Shown piece after piece: positions 50,215-58,288 of a DNA stretch of 64,000 nt (the first letter of the stretch is position 1; each line of letters begins with the position of its first letter). The translations under genes and the position numbers were made by a program. The DNA comes from Streptomyces sp. Ag109_O5-10 (GTDB taxonomy: Bacteria; Actinomycetota; Actinomycetes; Streptomycetales; Streptomycetaceae). The stretch covers positions 4,402,001 to 4,466,000 of the forward strand of contig NZ_FNTQ01000001.1 of the NCBI RefSeq assembly GCF_900105755.1, read 5' to 3'. The notes below the pieces were generated by a model. The model made no database searches and had not been told where the DNA came from. It worked only from the letters and a program-made list of their open reading frames with translations.

Positions 50215-50994
50215 CTACCGCACGGCGACGTAATCCCCGGTCGACGACTTCGCCCCGGAAGTGGAGTTCCCGTAGTAGGTCCACCGCCACGTCCCCGGCC
50301 CGGTGGCCTTCACCGTGGCCCTGAGCGCCCCCGTACCACTCGAAGTCACCTTCTTGACCGTCGTGTACGAGGAGGCGCTCGCCGCCTTGAACTGCAGGCT
50401 CACCGTGCGGCCCGCGTACCCCTGGTACGTGTGGGTGTCCCAGTTCGCCCGTGTGACCCGTCCGGTCACGGTGAGCGTCCTCCCGGCCGCGACCGGCTCC
50501 GGCGAGGCGTTGACGGTGACGCGTGTGGCCCGCTTGACCTGCAACGGGAGGTTCACGTCGTCGATGTCCTGGGCGTCACCGGGGAGCAAGACCTGAGCGG
50601 CGGTTTTCCAGGTACCGGCGTCCTCGTTCCCGAAGTCGACGTGCCGCGGATCGATGTACAGCCATTCGTCGAAGTCGCAGATCCCCTTCGCCCTGTCCAC
50701 GACCTCACAGTCACTGGTGATGACGGAGCTGTACAGCCTGTCCCCCGAGTCGAGCTTCCCTCGGTAGGGGAGCACCGTCGGCCCGAAGTCGAACTTGAGC
50801 TTGGTCGTCATCCGGAAGGCCGCCCGCACCTCGACCTCCTCCTTGACCCCGATCACGATCGGCTTCCCGCCGTTCACCGTGACCCGGCTGAACGAGACCC
50901 CGCCCTCCGCCGCCCCGGCCGGCACCGCGGCCACCCCCGTGAACACGATCGCCGCTCCACCGGCCACCACCGCGCTCCACATCGTCTTCGTCAT
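50215..50994 (-). CDS. Secreted Ig-like domain protein
   Basis: 259 aa from ATG 50994. The signal peptide (MTKTMWSAVVAGGAAIVFTG to AVPAGAAEGG) ends in an A-x-A site. The mature part has a beta-rich domain with two cysteines (TSDCEVVDRAKGICDFDEW) and a C-terminal Ig-like domain (TRVTVNASPEPVAAGRTLTV, then YQGYAGRTVSLQFKA and GTWRWTYYGNSTSGAKSSTG). This pattern is common in small exported Streptomyces proteins of unknown function. It is probably extracellular. Confidence 0.85.
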   Translation of the reverse strand: MTKTMWSAVVAGGAAIVFTGVAAVPAGAAEGGVSFSRVTVNGGKPIVIGVKEEVEVRAAFRMTTKLKFDFGPTVLPYRGKLDSGDRLYSSVITSDCEVVDRAKGICDFDEWLYIDPRHVDFGNEDAGTWKTAAQVLLPGDAQDIDDVNLPLQVKRATRVTVNASPEPVAAGRTLTVTGRVTRANWDTHTYQGYAGRTVSLQFKAASASSYTTVKKVTSSGTGALRATVKATGPGTWRWTYYGNSTSGAKSSTGDYVAVR

Positions 50995-51409
50995 CTTCGA
51001 ACCCGTCCTTCCCCCTGCGGCCCGCACCGAGCGCATCAGCGCCCCGGCCAGAAGTTCATCCCTCAGCGACTAACTGTCGGACACGGAAGGGCAGTTCGCG
51101 GTTGTACGTGGCGCTGCAACGATTTGATCACCACGGCTTCGTTCCGGCCCGATACAGAGAGGGACCCCGATGGCCCGTGCATCCGCTGCCGGCGCTGAGC
51201 GGGAGCCTCGACTGCAAGAGCGCCTCCATGCAGAGCGCCCCCTCCATTTCCCACGCCTTCGCTGCCCAGCCACGGTTCAAGGTGCCGGACACGACCTCCC
51301 GGGATCACACGACCCAGCGCGGTCAGTGTCGACCGGGCCCGCCGAGGCGAAGAAGGCACGCTGCTCGAGACAGCCGACGGCACGAAGAGTCGACCGGACT
51401 GTGCACTGC
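50995..51409. other. Gene-poor interval
   Basis: About 415 bp upstream of the Ig-like protein gene. I see no convincing ORF, repeat or hairpin. It ends at the stop of the small minus-strand gene at 51410. Confidence 0.5.
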
Positions 51410-51634
51410 CTACCGCTTCTGCGCTCGGTAGCGCCTCATCAGCGCGGTGATCCGCGCCTGGTCCGCCTGACCGTTGAGCTCGGCCAGGAGATCGTCAGGA
51501 CACAACTCGTAGAGATCGCCCCACCATCGGCCTCCCCGGTTGTCCCAGATTCGGTAGCCGCCCGGCACACCCCTGGCAACGTAGCGTCTCCTGCTCACCC
51601 TCCCCCCTGCTCCCGGCACAGCTCGCGCCGTCAT
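51410..51634 (-). CDS. Small conserved hypothetical protein
   Basis: 74 aa from ATG 51634, with GACGAGG upstream; GTG 51598 is an alternative. The conserved core is RRRYVARGVPGGYRIWDNRG, then GRWWGDLYELCPDDLLAELN and an Arg/Lys-rich helical tail (QARITALMRRYRAQKR). I recognise this as a small Streptomyces protein type present in several copies per genome, of unknown role. The Tyr/Trp-rich beta part and basic tail hint at nucleic-acid or protein binding. Confidence 0.65.
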   Translation of the reverse strand: MTARAVPGAGGRVSRRRYVARGVPGGYRIWDNRGGRWWGDLYELCPDDLLAELNGQADQARITALMRRYRAQKR

Positions 51635-51823
51635 CGAACCTCGTCCCCGGCGCAGACCATACGCAGGCTGGAGCCGTCCGGCGAGGCAGCGCCCGCGAGC
51701 GCAGGATCGCACCGCTGTCGACCGTGGTGCACCAGTCGTACGGGCACGCTGTGGGCACGCCGTCGGCCCGGGGGCACGGGCCCCCTGAGCGGAGGTCGGG
51801 CGGGCGGCGTCTGGAAGCCCCCG

Positions 51824-51851
51824 CGGACCGCTCCCGCCTTGGAGCGGTCCG
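51824..51851. terminator. Hairpin terminator
   Basis: CGGACCGCTCC-CGCCTT-GGAGCGGTCCG, a perfect 11-bp stem with a 6-nt loop. It is the outer of two hairpins downstream of the minus-strand gene ending at 51946. The 51635-51823 stretch contains no gene. Confidence 0.7.
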
Positions 51852-51876
51852 GGATGTGGTGGTGTCATGACTCGGT

Positions 51877-51906
51877 CTGTTCCTCGGGCTTCGGCCCGAG
51901 GAACAG
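51877..51906 (-). terminator. Intrinsic terminator with TTCG tetraloop
   Basis: CTGTTCCTCGGGC-TTCG-GCCCGAGGAACAG is a perfect 13-bp stem closed by a loop that reads CGAA on the minus-strand transcript. It lies 40 nt after the stop of the exported protein gene. Confidence 0.85.
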
Positions 51907-51945
51907 GTCACTGTGGAGCGGGTGACGAGAAGGGAACTCGCGCTC

Positions 51946-53514
51946 TCAGCCTATGGCGTACGCCCGGTACACCGTCTCCACCGAGCTGTCTCCGGCGGAG
52001 TCCGTCACCTCGGAGCGCAGGGCGACGGCGCCGGACGCCGGGTTGTGGACGGTCGCCTGCCAGGTCGAGCCGGAGTGCTTGACGGTCGCCGCCTTCCAGG
52101 TCTTGCCGCCGTCGGCGGACGACCAGACGCGGACGGACTTGGCGGTCACCTTGGTGAGCGTGGTGTCGGGGCCCTGGGAGGCGCGCCCGGCACTCACGTC
52201 GACCGTCGTGGTGCTGTTCGGCCCGGCCTGGTTGTGGCTGTTCAGCCCGGTGGGCAGAAAGCGGGTCAGGAAGACGGGAGCGACGATCGCCTTGGCCGGG
52301 TCGGACACCTTGAAGTGCCAGTCGAGGGTCGCCCGCGGCGACAGCATGCCGGCCGGGAAGGTGATGCCTGGGCGGTAGCGGTGGGCGTCAACGGTCAGGC
52401 GGTACCAGCCGGCCGAGCGGACGGGGGCGTCGAACTCGGCGGGCCCGACGCGCCAGTCGGTCAGAGTCTGCTTTTTGACGGTGGTGCTGCCCTTGGACAG
52501 GACCACCGTCTCCTTCGTGACGTCCCCCCAGCCGCCGCCGATGTCGAGGTCGCCGATCATGGCGTCCGGAGAGAAAGTGACGGACTTCTGGCCGAGCAGC
52601 GGCAGATTGAGCATGGGGCCCCATGCGGCCCGGCCGAAGGACTGGGTGAGGCTCTGCCCCGCCTTCAGGGTCCTGAGATTCGGAAAGCCGCCGCTGACGT
52701 CGTCGCCGTTGCTGCCGAAGATGTCGTCGCGCGGCTGCCAGGTCCCGGGAGTCAGATGGACGGTGGCGCTGTACGGGGCGTTGTCGTCGCGTACCTGGGC
52801 CATCAGGTCGGTCGTGCAGTCATCGGTCTTCGGCGCCGTCTGGAGCGCCGTGTCGACCTGTGTACCCATCTGCGTTCCGGCGCGCACCGAGAAGCGCATC
52901 GTCGCGAGCCCCGACCGCTTGAACGAGCCGCCGGGCGCCGCCGGGATGCCCGTGGTCTTCTTCACGACGACATAGCTGTCCTTGCCGGACCACTGCGCGA
53001 GGTACCCGAACTGCAGCAGTTTGGAGGAGTTCGGGATGGCGTAGAGGGCTCCCCCGTCGTTCCAGCCACCCGCGCTGAAGGCGGAGGGCATGTCCATATT
53101 GGCGGCACACACCTGCGCGCTGATCCGTGGCGGCCCGGTCACGTCGGCAGGCGTGTCGAGTGACACCTTGACAGGCTTGCCCTTGCGCGCGTCGAGCGTC
53201 ACCGACTTGCTGCCCGACACCGTCACGACCTGCGCGCCGATGGTGTCGGTGCCCAGACCGTCGGTGGTGCTCTCGTAAATGTCGGTCATCGCCAGATAGC
53301 GCCCCGCCGGCAGGCTGATCCGCTTGCCTGACGTGACTCTGTACGTCTGACCGGACGACGCGGCGACGACGGTGACGGTCGTCGAGACCTTGGCGCCGTG
53401 CCGCCCCAGCGTGGTGACCGTCAGCGAACCCGACGCCGCCTGTGCGGAGGCGGCCGAAGCGAGCAGCGGTACCAGCGCGGCCACCCCGACGAAAGCAGGC
53501 GATCTTCGTGACAC
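51946..53514 (-). CDS. Large exported protein of unknown function
   Basis: 522 aa from GTG 53514, nine bases after GGGGAG; the TTG at 53523 is too close to that site. The signal peptide (SRRSPAFVGVAALVPLLASA) ends near A-Q-A-A. The mature chain is beta-rich with an N-terminal carboxypeptidase-like sandwich (RISLPAGRYLAMTDIYES) and a C-terminal Ig-like domain with SADGGKTWKAATVKHSGSTW and VALRSEVTDSAGDSSVETVY. The latter resembles C-terminal domains of Streptomyces S8 proteases, but no protease domain is present. Two cysteines lie in VCAANMD and DDCTTDL. Confidence 0.82.
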   Translation of the reverse strand: MSRRSPAFVGVAALVPLLASAASAQAASGSLTVTTLGRHGAKVSTTVTVVAASSGQTYRVTSGKRISLPAGRYLAMTDIYESTTDGLGTDTIGAQVVTVSGSKSVTLDARKGKPVKVSLDTPADVTGPPRISAQVCAANMDMPSAFSAGGWNDGGALYAIPNSSKLLQFGYLAQWSGKDSYVVVKKTTGIPAAPGGSFKRSGLATMRFSVRAGTQMGTQVDTALQTAPKTDDCTTDLMAQVRDDNAPYSATVHLTPGTWQPRDDIFGSNGDDVSGGFPNLRTLKAGQSLTQSFGRAAWGPMLNLPLLGQKSVTFSPDAMIGDLDIGGGWGDVTKETVVLSKGSTTVKKQTLTDWRVGPAEFDAPVRSAGWYRLTVDAHRYRPGITFPAGMLSPRATLDWHFKVSDPAKAIVAPVFLTRFLPTGLNSHNQAGPNSTTTVDVSAGRASQGPDTTLTKVTAKSVRVWSSADGGKTWKAATVKHSGSTWQATVHNPASGAVALRSEVTDSAGDSSVETVYRAYAIG

Positions 53515-53746
53515 TGTCGTCAACTCCCCCTCAAGCCAACACTTTTGGCCATCATAGGATCACCACGCAGACGGCAGTTCACGTCAGGAGACGCACCCGA
53601 TCAAGATGTGACAAAAAAACACGTGGCCCCTGACCCGAGGCGAGGCCCTCATGACGTGCGCGGCATCAAGACCGGCTCGCCGCCCAGGCACGGCGGCCCC
53701 GCGGCAGCAAATGCGTCGACCACCGAGTGCCGGGTGCCGCATGTGG

Positions 53747-54547
53747 TCAGGGCCTGATCGCGAACACCATGCCTATGTCGCCGGCCTGCTGGACCGGGTT
53801 CTGCTCGGTGCTGACCGTGAAGCCGTGTGTGAGGAGGGTGGCGCAGACCGCGTCGCGGTTCTGCCGCCAGCGCTCCACCTCCACCACGGCCTGGCGGACC
53901 AGCGGCCAGTGCCGTTCCTCGATGCCCCTGAGTACCTCGAGTTCGGCGCCTTCCACATCGATCTTGAGCAGGTCGATGCGGTCGATGCCCTGCTCGTCGA
54001 GCACCGATGACAGGGTCCTGACCTTCACCCGGTGCGTCTCAAGACGCCGCATCACCCGCAGCTTGCGGCCGACGAGCACAGTGAGAATGGGGAGGGGTAC
54101 GCGGCGCAGGACGGGTCCCAGGCCGCCCTGACTGATCATTTCGACAATGCTGGCGGTGACCCGGAGCCGCTCAGCCTCGATGTTCCCCTGATCTCGGGAG
54201 GAAGAAGAGAAGATCGTGGCGGCCGGAACGTAGCTGAAATCGAGCTCGTCCTGGCGAGAAGCCAAGCCGTAAGGGAGGGCGGTCAGGCGCCCGTTGAAGA
54301 AGTCGCGAGCGTTGCGCTCAAGTGTCGCGTGGAGTGGGGGCAACGGCTCGAAGGCATAAATCCGCACGTCCCCGTCCAGCCGTTCGTACACGGTCGCCGA
54401 GAACACGCCGATGTTGGCGCCCACGTCGAGTACCGTCGCGCCCGGCGTGCACACGATGCCGTGGGTGAAGTAGCCGCCCACCTCCTTGCGCAGGAAGGAC
54501 ACCTCCCAAGGATTGATGCTGTGCAGTTCCATCACATTCATGGCCAT
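53747..54547 (-). CDS. FkbM family SAM-dependent methyltransferase
   Basis: 266 aa from ATG 54547. The SAM-binding motif I is ATVLDVGANIGVFSATVYE, motif II RIYAFEPLPPLHATLERNA, and the FkbM signature near the C-terminus is IDLLKIDVEGAELEVLRGIE, followed by VVEVERWRQNRD. FkbM enzymes O-methylate sugars, polyketides or glycans. The frame stays open upstream with some plausible residues (PHGLDCRPGADSDFV), so a longer or alternative start is possible. No biosynthetic cluster surrounds it, and its acceptor is unknown. Confidence 0.88.
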   Translation of the reverse strand: MAMNVMELHSINPWEVSFLRKEVGGYFTHGIVCTPGATVLDVGANIGVFSATVYERLDGDVRIYAFEPLPPLHATLERNARDFFNGRLTALPYGLASRQDELDFSYVPAATIFSSSSRDQGNIEAERLRVTASIVEMISQGGLGPVLRRVPLPILTVLVGRKLRVMRRLETHRVKVRTLSSVLDEQGIDRIDLLKIDVEGAELEVLRGIEERHWPLVRQAVVEVERWRQNRDAVCATLLTHGFTVSTEQNPVQQAGDIGMVFAIRP

Positions 54548-54687
54548 GACAAAGTCGCTATCAGCACCGGGACGGCAATCCAACCCGTGCGGTTCACTTC
54601 GGCCGATTCCCTCGCCTGGCAGTGCGCCCGTACCGGCCGCGGGCGCCGGCTGCCGAACACCCGCCACGAGGTCCGTCCGGCCCGTCC

Positions 54688-54963
54688 TCAACGGGTAGCG
54701 TCGGCGAACTGGCACAGTTGCTCGCGCTCGCCGGTTTCGTAGCCGCTCTCGTCGTGGGCTTCGTTCACGGCGTTCAGGGCCCGGACAACGCGCTCCACGA
54801 CGCCGAAGATCTGTGCGTCGTCTGCCCCACCCAGCCCGGGAAGCTCGCTCTCGAAGGTGTCGAGGACTGCATCGGTCGGCCTGATCAGTTTCGGGGAACA
54901 GTCCCGCCGTGCACGCGCACGCAGGGTCCACGGTGCCGGCGGCCAGGTGCTCGGCTTCTTCAG
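54688..54963 (-). pseudogene. Conserved small protein lacking a normal start and C-terminus
   Basis: The minus strand encodes DAVLDTFESELPGLGGADDA, QIFGVVERVVRALNAVNEAH, DESGYETGEREQLCQFADAT, a pattern typical of a small Streptomyces family whose members continue about 25-30 residues beyond this point. Between the in-frame TAG (ending near 54964) and this segment there is no ATG, GTG or TTG, only a CTG at 54963. Codon use is coding-like. I read it as a truncated, frameshifted or CTG-started gene. Confidence 0.5.
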
Positions 54964-55154
54964 CTATGCCGTTACGCCAGTTCGTCACTGAGTGACCTCT
55001 CCGTCCCGAAGCAACTTGGGACGGTCGCTGTCTTTGGGCTGTTGCGCCACTCACCCGCGCTGATGATGCGCTGGCGTACGCGGGTGCCCGCGATTGGGCG
55101 CCGTGGTCGTCACGCAGTCGGGCACAGCCCGGCCGCACACACGGAGCAGGGCTT

Positions 55155-55439
55155 CTAAAGGCCCCGTAGCGCCTCGTACAGGTCGCCGTAGGCGGTCCAG
55201 CAGACGACGCTGCCGTTGTCGTACAGGCTGCCCATGTACCAGTCGTCGTCATCGACAAGCTTCACCAGACACAGGCTGTGGAACCCGAGAACGATCTCCG
55301 GGTGTGACATCTCGTGGGCCTCGCCGACGCCGACCCACTGCACCGGCCGAACGGGATCCAGGGCGGCAGCTTCTCGGTCCCCCGAGACATCGCGGATCTG
55401 CTGAAGGGTCCAACCGCGGGGGAGGCGTGCGTCTGCCAT
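55155..55439 (-). CDS. Conserved hypothetical protein (94 aa)
   Basis: Starts at ATG 55439. MADARLPRGWTLQQIRDVSG, VQWVGVGEAHEMSHPEIVLG and LVDDDDWYMGSLYDNGSVVC form a compact alpha/beta protein with an acidic DDDDWYMG loop, ending YGDLYEALRGL. It has no signal peptide or membrane segment. It resembles small Streptomyces proteins that may act as immunity-type factors, but no toxin gene is visible. It lies downstream of the small exported protein gene on the same strand. Confidence 0.7.
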   Translation of the reverse strand: MADARLPRGWTLQQIRDVSGDREAAALDPVRPVQWVGVGEAHEMSHPEIVLGFHSLCLVKLVDDDDWYMGSLYDNGSVVCWTAYGDLYEALRGL

Positions 55440-55510
55440 CCACGGATGATCCCACTCGCCCGGTGAGAGGCGTCATGGGCATGCCCGCCGTTCGGCAACG
55501 GTCTCGGCGG

Positions 55511-55780
55511 TCAGGACGCACCGGTCGTCGTCTGCGCCGGCTGCGTGGTGGACCCCGGGGCGTTCACCGGGAGACGCGCAGGGTCGCGGGCGGGGTGCTC
55601 GACCTCGCCGGACGCCAGATGGGAGATGTCCGGCAGCGCGTGCGCGTAGCCGACTCCGAGCAGCAGGGCCGCGGCCGTCGCGGCGGTTGCGGTCCGGCGG
55701 GTCGTGGTACTCACCCGCCGGAGGCCGCGTTCGCGTCGACGCACGGCGGCGGGGTCCTGCGCGGGTCCGGACGTGGTCAT
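55511..55780 (-). CDS. Small exported protein with C-terminal TGAS tail (candidate flavinylated carrier 1)
   Basis: 89 aa from ATG 55780 after AAGGAGG. Residues 14-23 are RRRERGLRRV, 30-48 form a weakly hydrophobic helix ending in an A-H-A cleavage-like site, then a charged/Pro/Thr tail that ends exactly in T-T-T-G-A-S (86-89 = TGAS). It is a paralogue of the 58289 gene: the RRR-x-RGLRRV and GYA-x-ALP segments fall at identical positions. The S/T-G-A-S/T sequence is the core recognised by ApbE flavin transferases. It is divergent from the response regulator gene. Flavinylation is inference. Confidence 0.75.
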   Translation of the reverse strand: MTTSGPAQDPAAVRRRERGLRRVSTTTRRTATAATAAALLLGVGYAHALPDISHLASGEVEHPARDPARLPVNAPGSTTQPAQTTTGAS

Positions 55781-55877
55781 GGGCCGGCCTCCTTCGGGCG
55801 AAGGCGGTACCACGAGGCGATCGTCCGACTCGTGGGCGCCATGTCATCAGCTTGCGCCGCACCGCGTCGGAGAGCCG

Positions 55878-55893
55878 TTCAGGAAATCCTCAG
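55878..55893 (-). promoter_or_regulatory. Response-regulator box 1 (direct repeat, 11-bp period)
   Basis: Read on the minus strand the site is CTGAGGATTTCCTGAA, two CTGAR half-sites 11 bp apart, oriented toward the 55780 gene and 98 bp from its start. It is also in the divergent promoter of the response regulator gene. It matches 13 of 16 bases of the box at 58167. Confidence 0.65.
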
Positions 55894-55990
55894 ATGTGGC
55901 AAAGCCGGTCGGAGAGGGCGGCGGCCCGGGCGCGATGCCCTGCCCCCGGCCGGTCCGGAGAGCCCCTCACGTCGTCCTACGCTGGGTGTC

Positions 55991-56686
55991 GTGGAACAGG
56001 AAACCGGTCCCCGCGCCGTTCCCGAAGAGCCCTCCGTGCTGGTCGTCGAGGACGACCCCGGGCTCGCCGGATCGCTGGTGCGCGGCCTGGAGCGAGCCGG
56101 GTACAGGGCGACCTGCGTCGGCACCGGACGCGGTGCGCTCACCCACGTACCGTCGCCCGACGTGGTGCTGCTCGACCTCGGTCTGCCGGACATGGACGGT
56201 GTCGACGTCTGCCGCCTGCTGCACCGCCAGTCGGACGTGGCGATCATCGTGGTAACCGCCCGCGGCGAGGAGGGCGACCGGGTCGCCGCACTCGACGAGG
56301 GCGCCGACGACTACCTGGTCAAGCCCTTCGGGCTGGCGGAACTGCTCGCGCGGATCAGGGCCGTACTGCGGCGCATCCGCCCGTCCGGGTCCGAACTGCT
56401 GACCCATGGCCCGCTCGTCGTCGACCCGCGTACCCGCCGGGTGACGGTCGACGGGGAGGAAGTCGCTCTGACACCGAAGGAGTTCGACATCCTCCAGTGC
56501 CTCGCCGCCGATCCTGGCCGGGTCGTGACACGGCAGGAGATCCTGGAGCGTGCCTGGGACGCCCACTGGTACGGGCCCACGAAGGTGCTGGACGTCCATA
56601 TGGCCGCACTGCGTCGCAAGCTGGGTGTGCCCGGGCTGGTCGAGACCGTCTACGGGCGCGGTTTCCGCCTCGGTGAAGTCGGCTGA
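55991..56686 (+). CDS. OmpR-family response regulator
   Basis: 231 aa from GTG 55991. The receiver (about 15-130) has VVEDDPGL, phospho-acceptor Asp62 in VVLLDLGLPDMDG, VTARGEEGD and YLVKPFG. The winged helix (about 140-230) has LTPKEFDILQCLAADPGRVV, the recognition region TKVLDVHMAALRRKL and YGRGFRLG. It precedes its kinase by 6 bp. Probable targets are the direct-repeat boxes upstream of the two small exported protein genes. Confidence 0.94.
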   Translation: MEQETGPRAVPEEPSVLVVEDDPGLAGSLVRGLERAGYRATCVGTGRGALTHVPSPDVVLLDLGLPDMDGVDVCRLLHRQSDVAIIVVTARGEEGDRVAALDEGADDYLVKPFGLAELLARIRAVLRRIRPSGSELLTHGPLVVDPRTRRVTVDGEEVALTPKEFDILQCLAADPGRVVTRQEILERAWDAHWYGPTKVLDVHMAALRRKLGVPGLVETVYGRGFRLGEVG

Positions 56687-56692
56687 CGCGCC

Positions 56693-58093
56693 GTGACCCG
56701 CCGTATCGCACTCAGCGTCATCGCCCTGATCACCGCGGTCCTCGTGCTGGCGGTGGTGCCGCTCGGGCTGCTCATGACGCAGCGCGAGCAGACCTCGTTC
56801 CAGGACGAGGCGGCCGCGAGGACGAGGTCGATCGCCTCCGCCGCCGAGGAGCATCTGTCCGACCACAAGTCGGACGCCCCTGCGCGGAGCCTCGTCCAGG
56901 AGGCCCACCGCAGGGGCGACTGCGCGACCGTCTACGACAGCACGGGCCGTGTGGTGCTGTCGACCGCGTGTTCCGAGGTGGCCGGGGACGACTCCGCGGA
57001 GCTGGTCTCCTCCGTGCTCGCCCACCCCGGCACCCGGGTGCGGCAGGACGATCAGTGGCTGACCACGGCCGTGCCGATCGGCGACACCTCGGACCCGGTC
57101 GGGGTCGCCGTGCTGAGCCGGTCCGCGGATCCGCTGCACGACCGGATCCTGGCGATGTGGGGCTGGCTCGCGCTGATCGGCGTCGGCGGCCTCGGCGCCG
57201 CCGTCCTGGTGTCGGTGCTGCTTGCCCGCTGGGTCGGCCGCCCGCTGCGCGTGCTGGACGAGGCGGCGGGACGGCTGGGCGAGGGAGCGCTGGACGCGCG
57301 GGCGCCGGCCGGGGCAGGGCCGCAGGAGGTGCGCCGTCTGGCGGCGACGTTCAACACGATGGCCGCGCGAACGGAGGCCCTGGTGCACGGCCACCGCGCC
57401 GTGGTCGCCGATGTGTCGCACCAGTTGCGCACCCCACTCGCGGCGCTCCGGCTGCGCCTCGACCTGCTCGCCGCCGACGCCGAGGGGGACACCGCCGCCG
57501 AGCTGGCCGACGCGCAGGGCGAGATCGCCCGCCTGTCCCGGCTGGTGGACGGCATGCTGGCGGCGGCGCGCGCCGAGCACGCGGTGCCGCAGCCGGTGCC
57601 GGTCCGGGTGGACCGGCTCGTGGCCGAACGGATCGCCGCCTGGGAGCCCGTCGCCGACGCGGGCCGGGTCCGGCTCGCCGTCGACTGCCGCGCCGGGCTC
57701 ACCGCCTACCTCGGCGAGGACGATCTGGAGCAGGTGCTCGACAACCTGATCGCCAACGCTCTCGACGCGGTCCACGAGGGCGGGCGGTTGCTGATCTCCG
57801 GCAGGCGGCAGGGCGACACCGTCGAACTGCGGGTCGTCGACAACGGTCCCGGGATGAGCCGGGCCGCACGGGAGAGCGCGTTCCGGAGGTTCGGAAACCC
57901 CGAGGCGAGCGGCACCGGGCTCGGCCTGGCCATCGTCCACCGGCTGATCACCGCCAACGGCGGCACCGCCGAGCTGCTGGACTCTCCGGGCGGCGGGTTG
58001 ACCGTGGTGCTGTCGCTGCCCGCGTCACAACGCCGGCGCGACCGGGACAAGGAATCCGGATCCGGGGCCGACGGTGCGCGGGCGGGCGCCTGA
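56693..58093 (+). CDS. Sensor histidine kinase
   Basis: 466 aa from GTG 56693. TM1 at 5-27 and TM2 at 156-178 enclose a sensor domain with two cysteines (about 77 and 93, GDCATVY and STACSEV) that could form a redox-sensitive disulfide. A HAMP domain, the H-box VADVSHQLRTPLAALRL (His243), the N-box DNLIANALDAVHEG, the G1 region VVDNGPGMS and the G2 region GTGLGLAIVHRL follow. It partners the response regulator immediately upstream and probably senses an extracytoplasmic redox or envelope signal. Confidence 0.94.
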   Translation: MTRRIALSVIALITAVLVLAVVPLGLLMTQREQTSFQDEAAARTRSIASAAEEHLSDHKSDAPARSLVQEAHRRGDCATVYDSTGRVVLSTACSEVAGDDSAELVSSVLAHPGTRVRQDDQWLTTAVPIGDTSDPVGVAVLSRSADPLHDRILAMWGWLALIGVGGLGAAVLVSVLLARWVGRPLRVLDEAAGRLGEGALDARAPAGAGPQEVRRLAATFNTMAARTEALVHGHRAVVADVSHQLRTPLAALRLRLDLLAADAEGDTAAELADAQGEIARLSRLVDGMLAAARAEHAVPQPVPVRVDRLVAERIAAWEPVADAGRVRLAVDCRAGLTAYLGEDDLEQVLDNLIANALDAVHEGGRLLISGRRQGDTVELRVVDNGPGMSRAARESAFRRFGNPEASGTGLGLAIVHRLITANGGTAELLDSPGGGLTVVLSLPASQRRRDRDKESGSGADGARAGA

Positions 58094-58166
58094 GCCCGTC
58101 CCGGACGACATTGCCCGGCATCCCCTGACCTGCCCTGACCAGCGGGTTCACCGATCTTTGCGGGTT

Positions 58167-58182
58167 CTGAAGGATTCCTGAA
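58167..58182 (+). promoter_or_regulatory. Response-regulator box 2 (direct repeat, 11-bp period)
   Basis: CTGAAGGATTCCTGAA, two CTGAA half-sites 11 bp apart, in the 58094-58288 interval and 107 bp before the start of the second small exported protein gene. Tandem half-sites one helical turn apart are typical of OmpR/PhoB-type regulators. Confidence 0.65.
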
Positions 58183-58288
58183 CCGGATCCCGACAGCCGC
58201 CCGCGCAGGCTGATGGTCGGACAGCCACAGGCGTGGCCGCGAGGTGCCGGACGCTTCACCGGGGCACACCGACGGCCGAGGAGGAACC

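Noticed and set aside
55511..55780. Idea that the TGAS/SGAS tails are chance Thr/Ser-rich linker ends
   Set aside because: Not rejected outright, but judged less likely. The linkers share no other sequence, both proteins end at the same residue of the motif, and one gene overlaps apbE.
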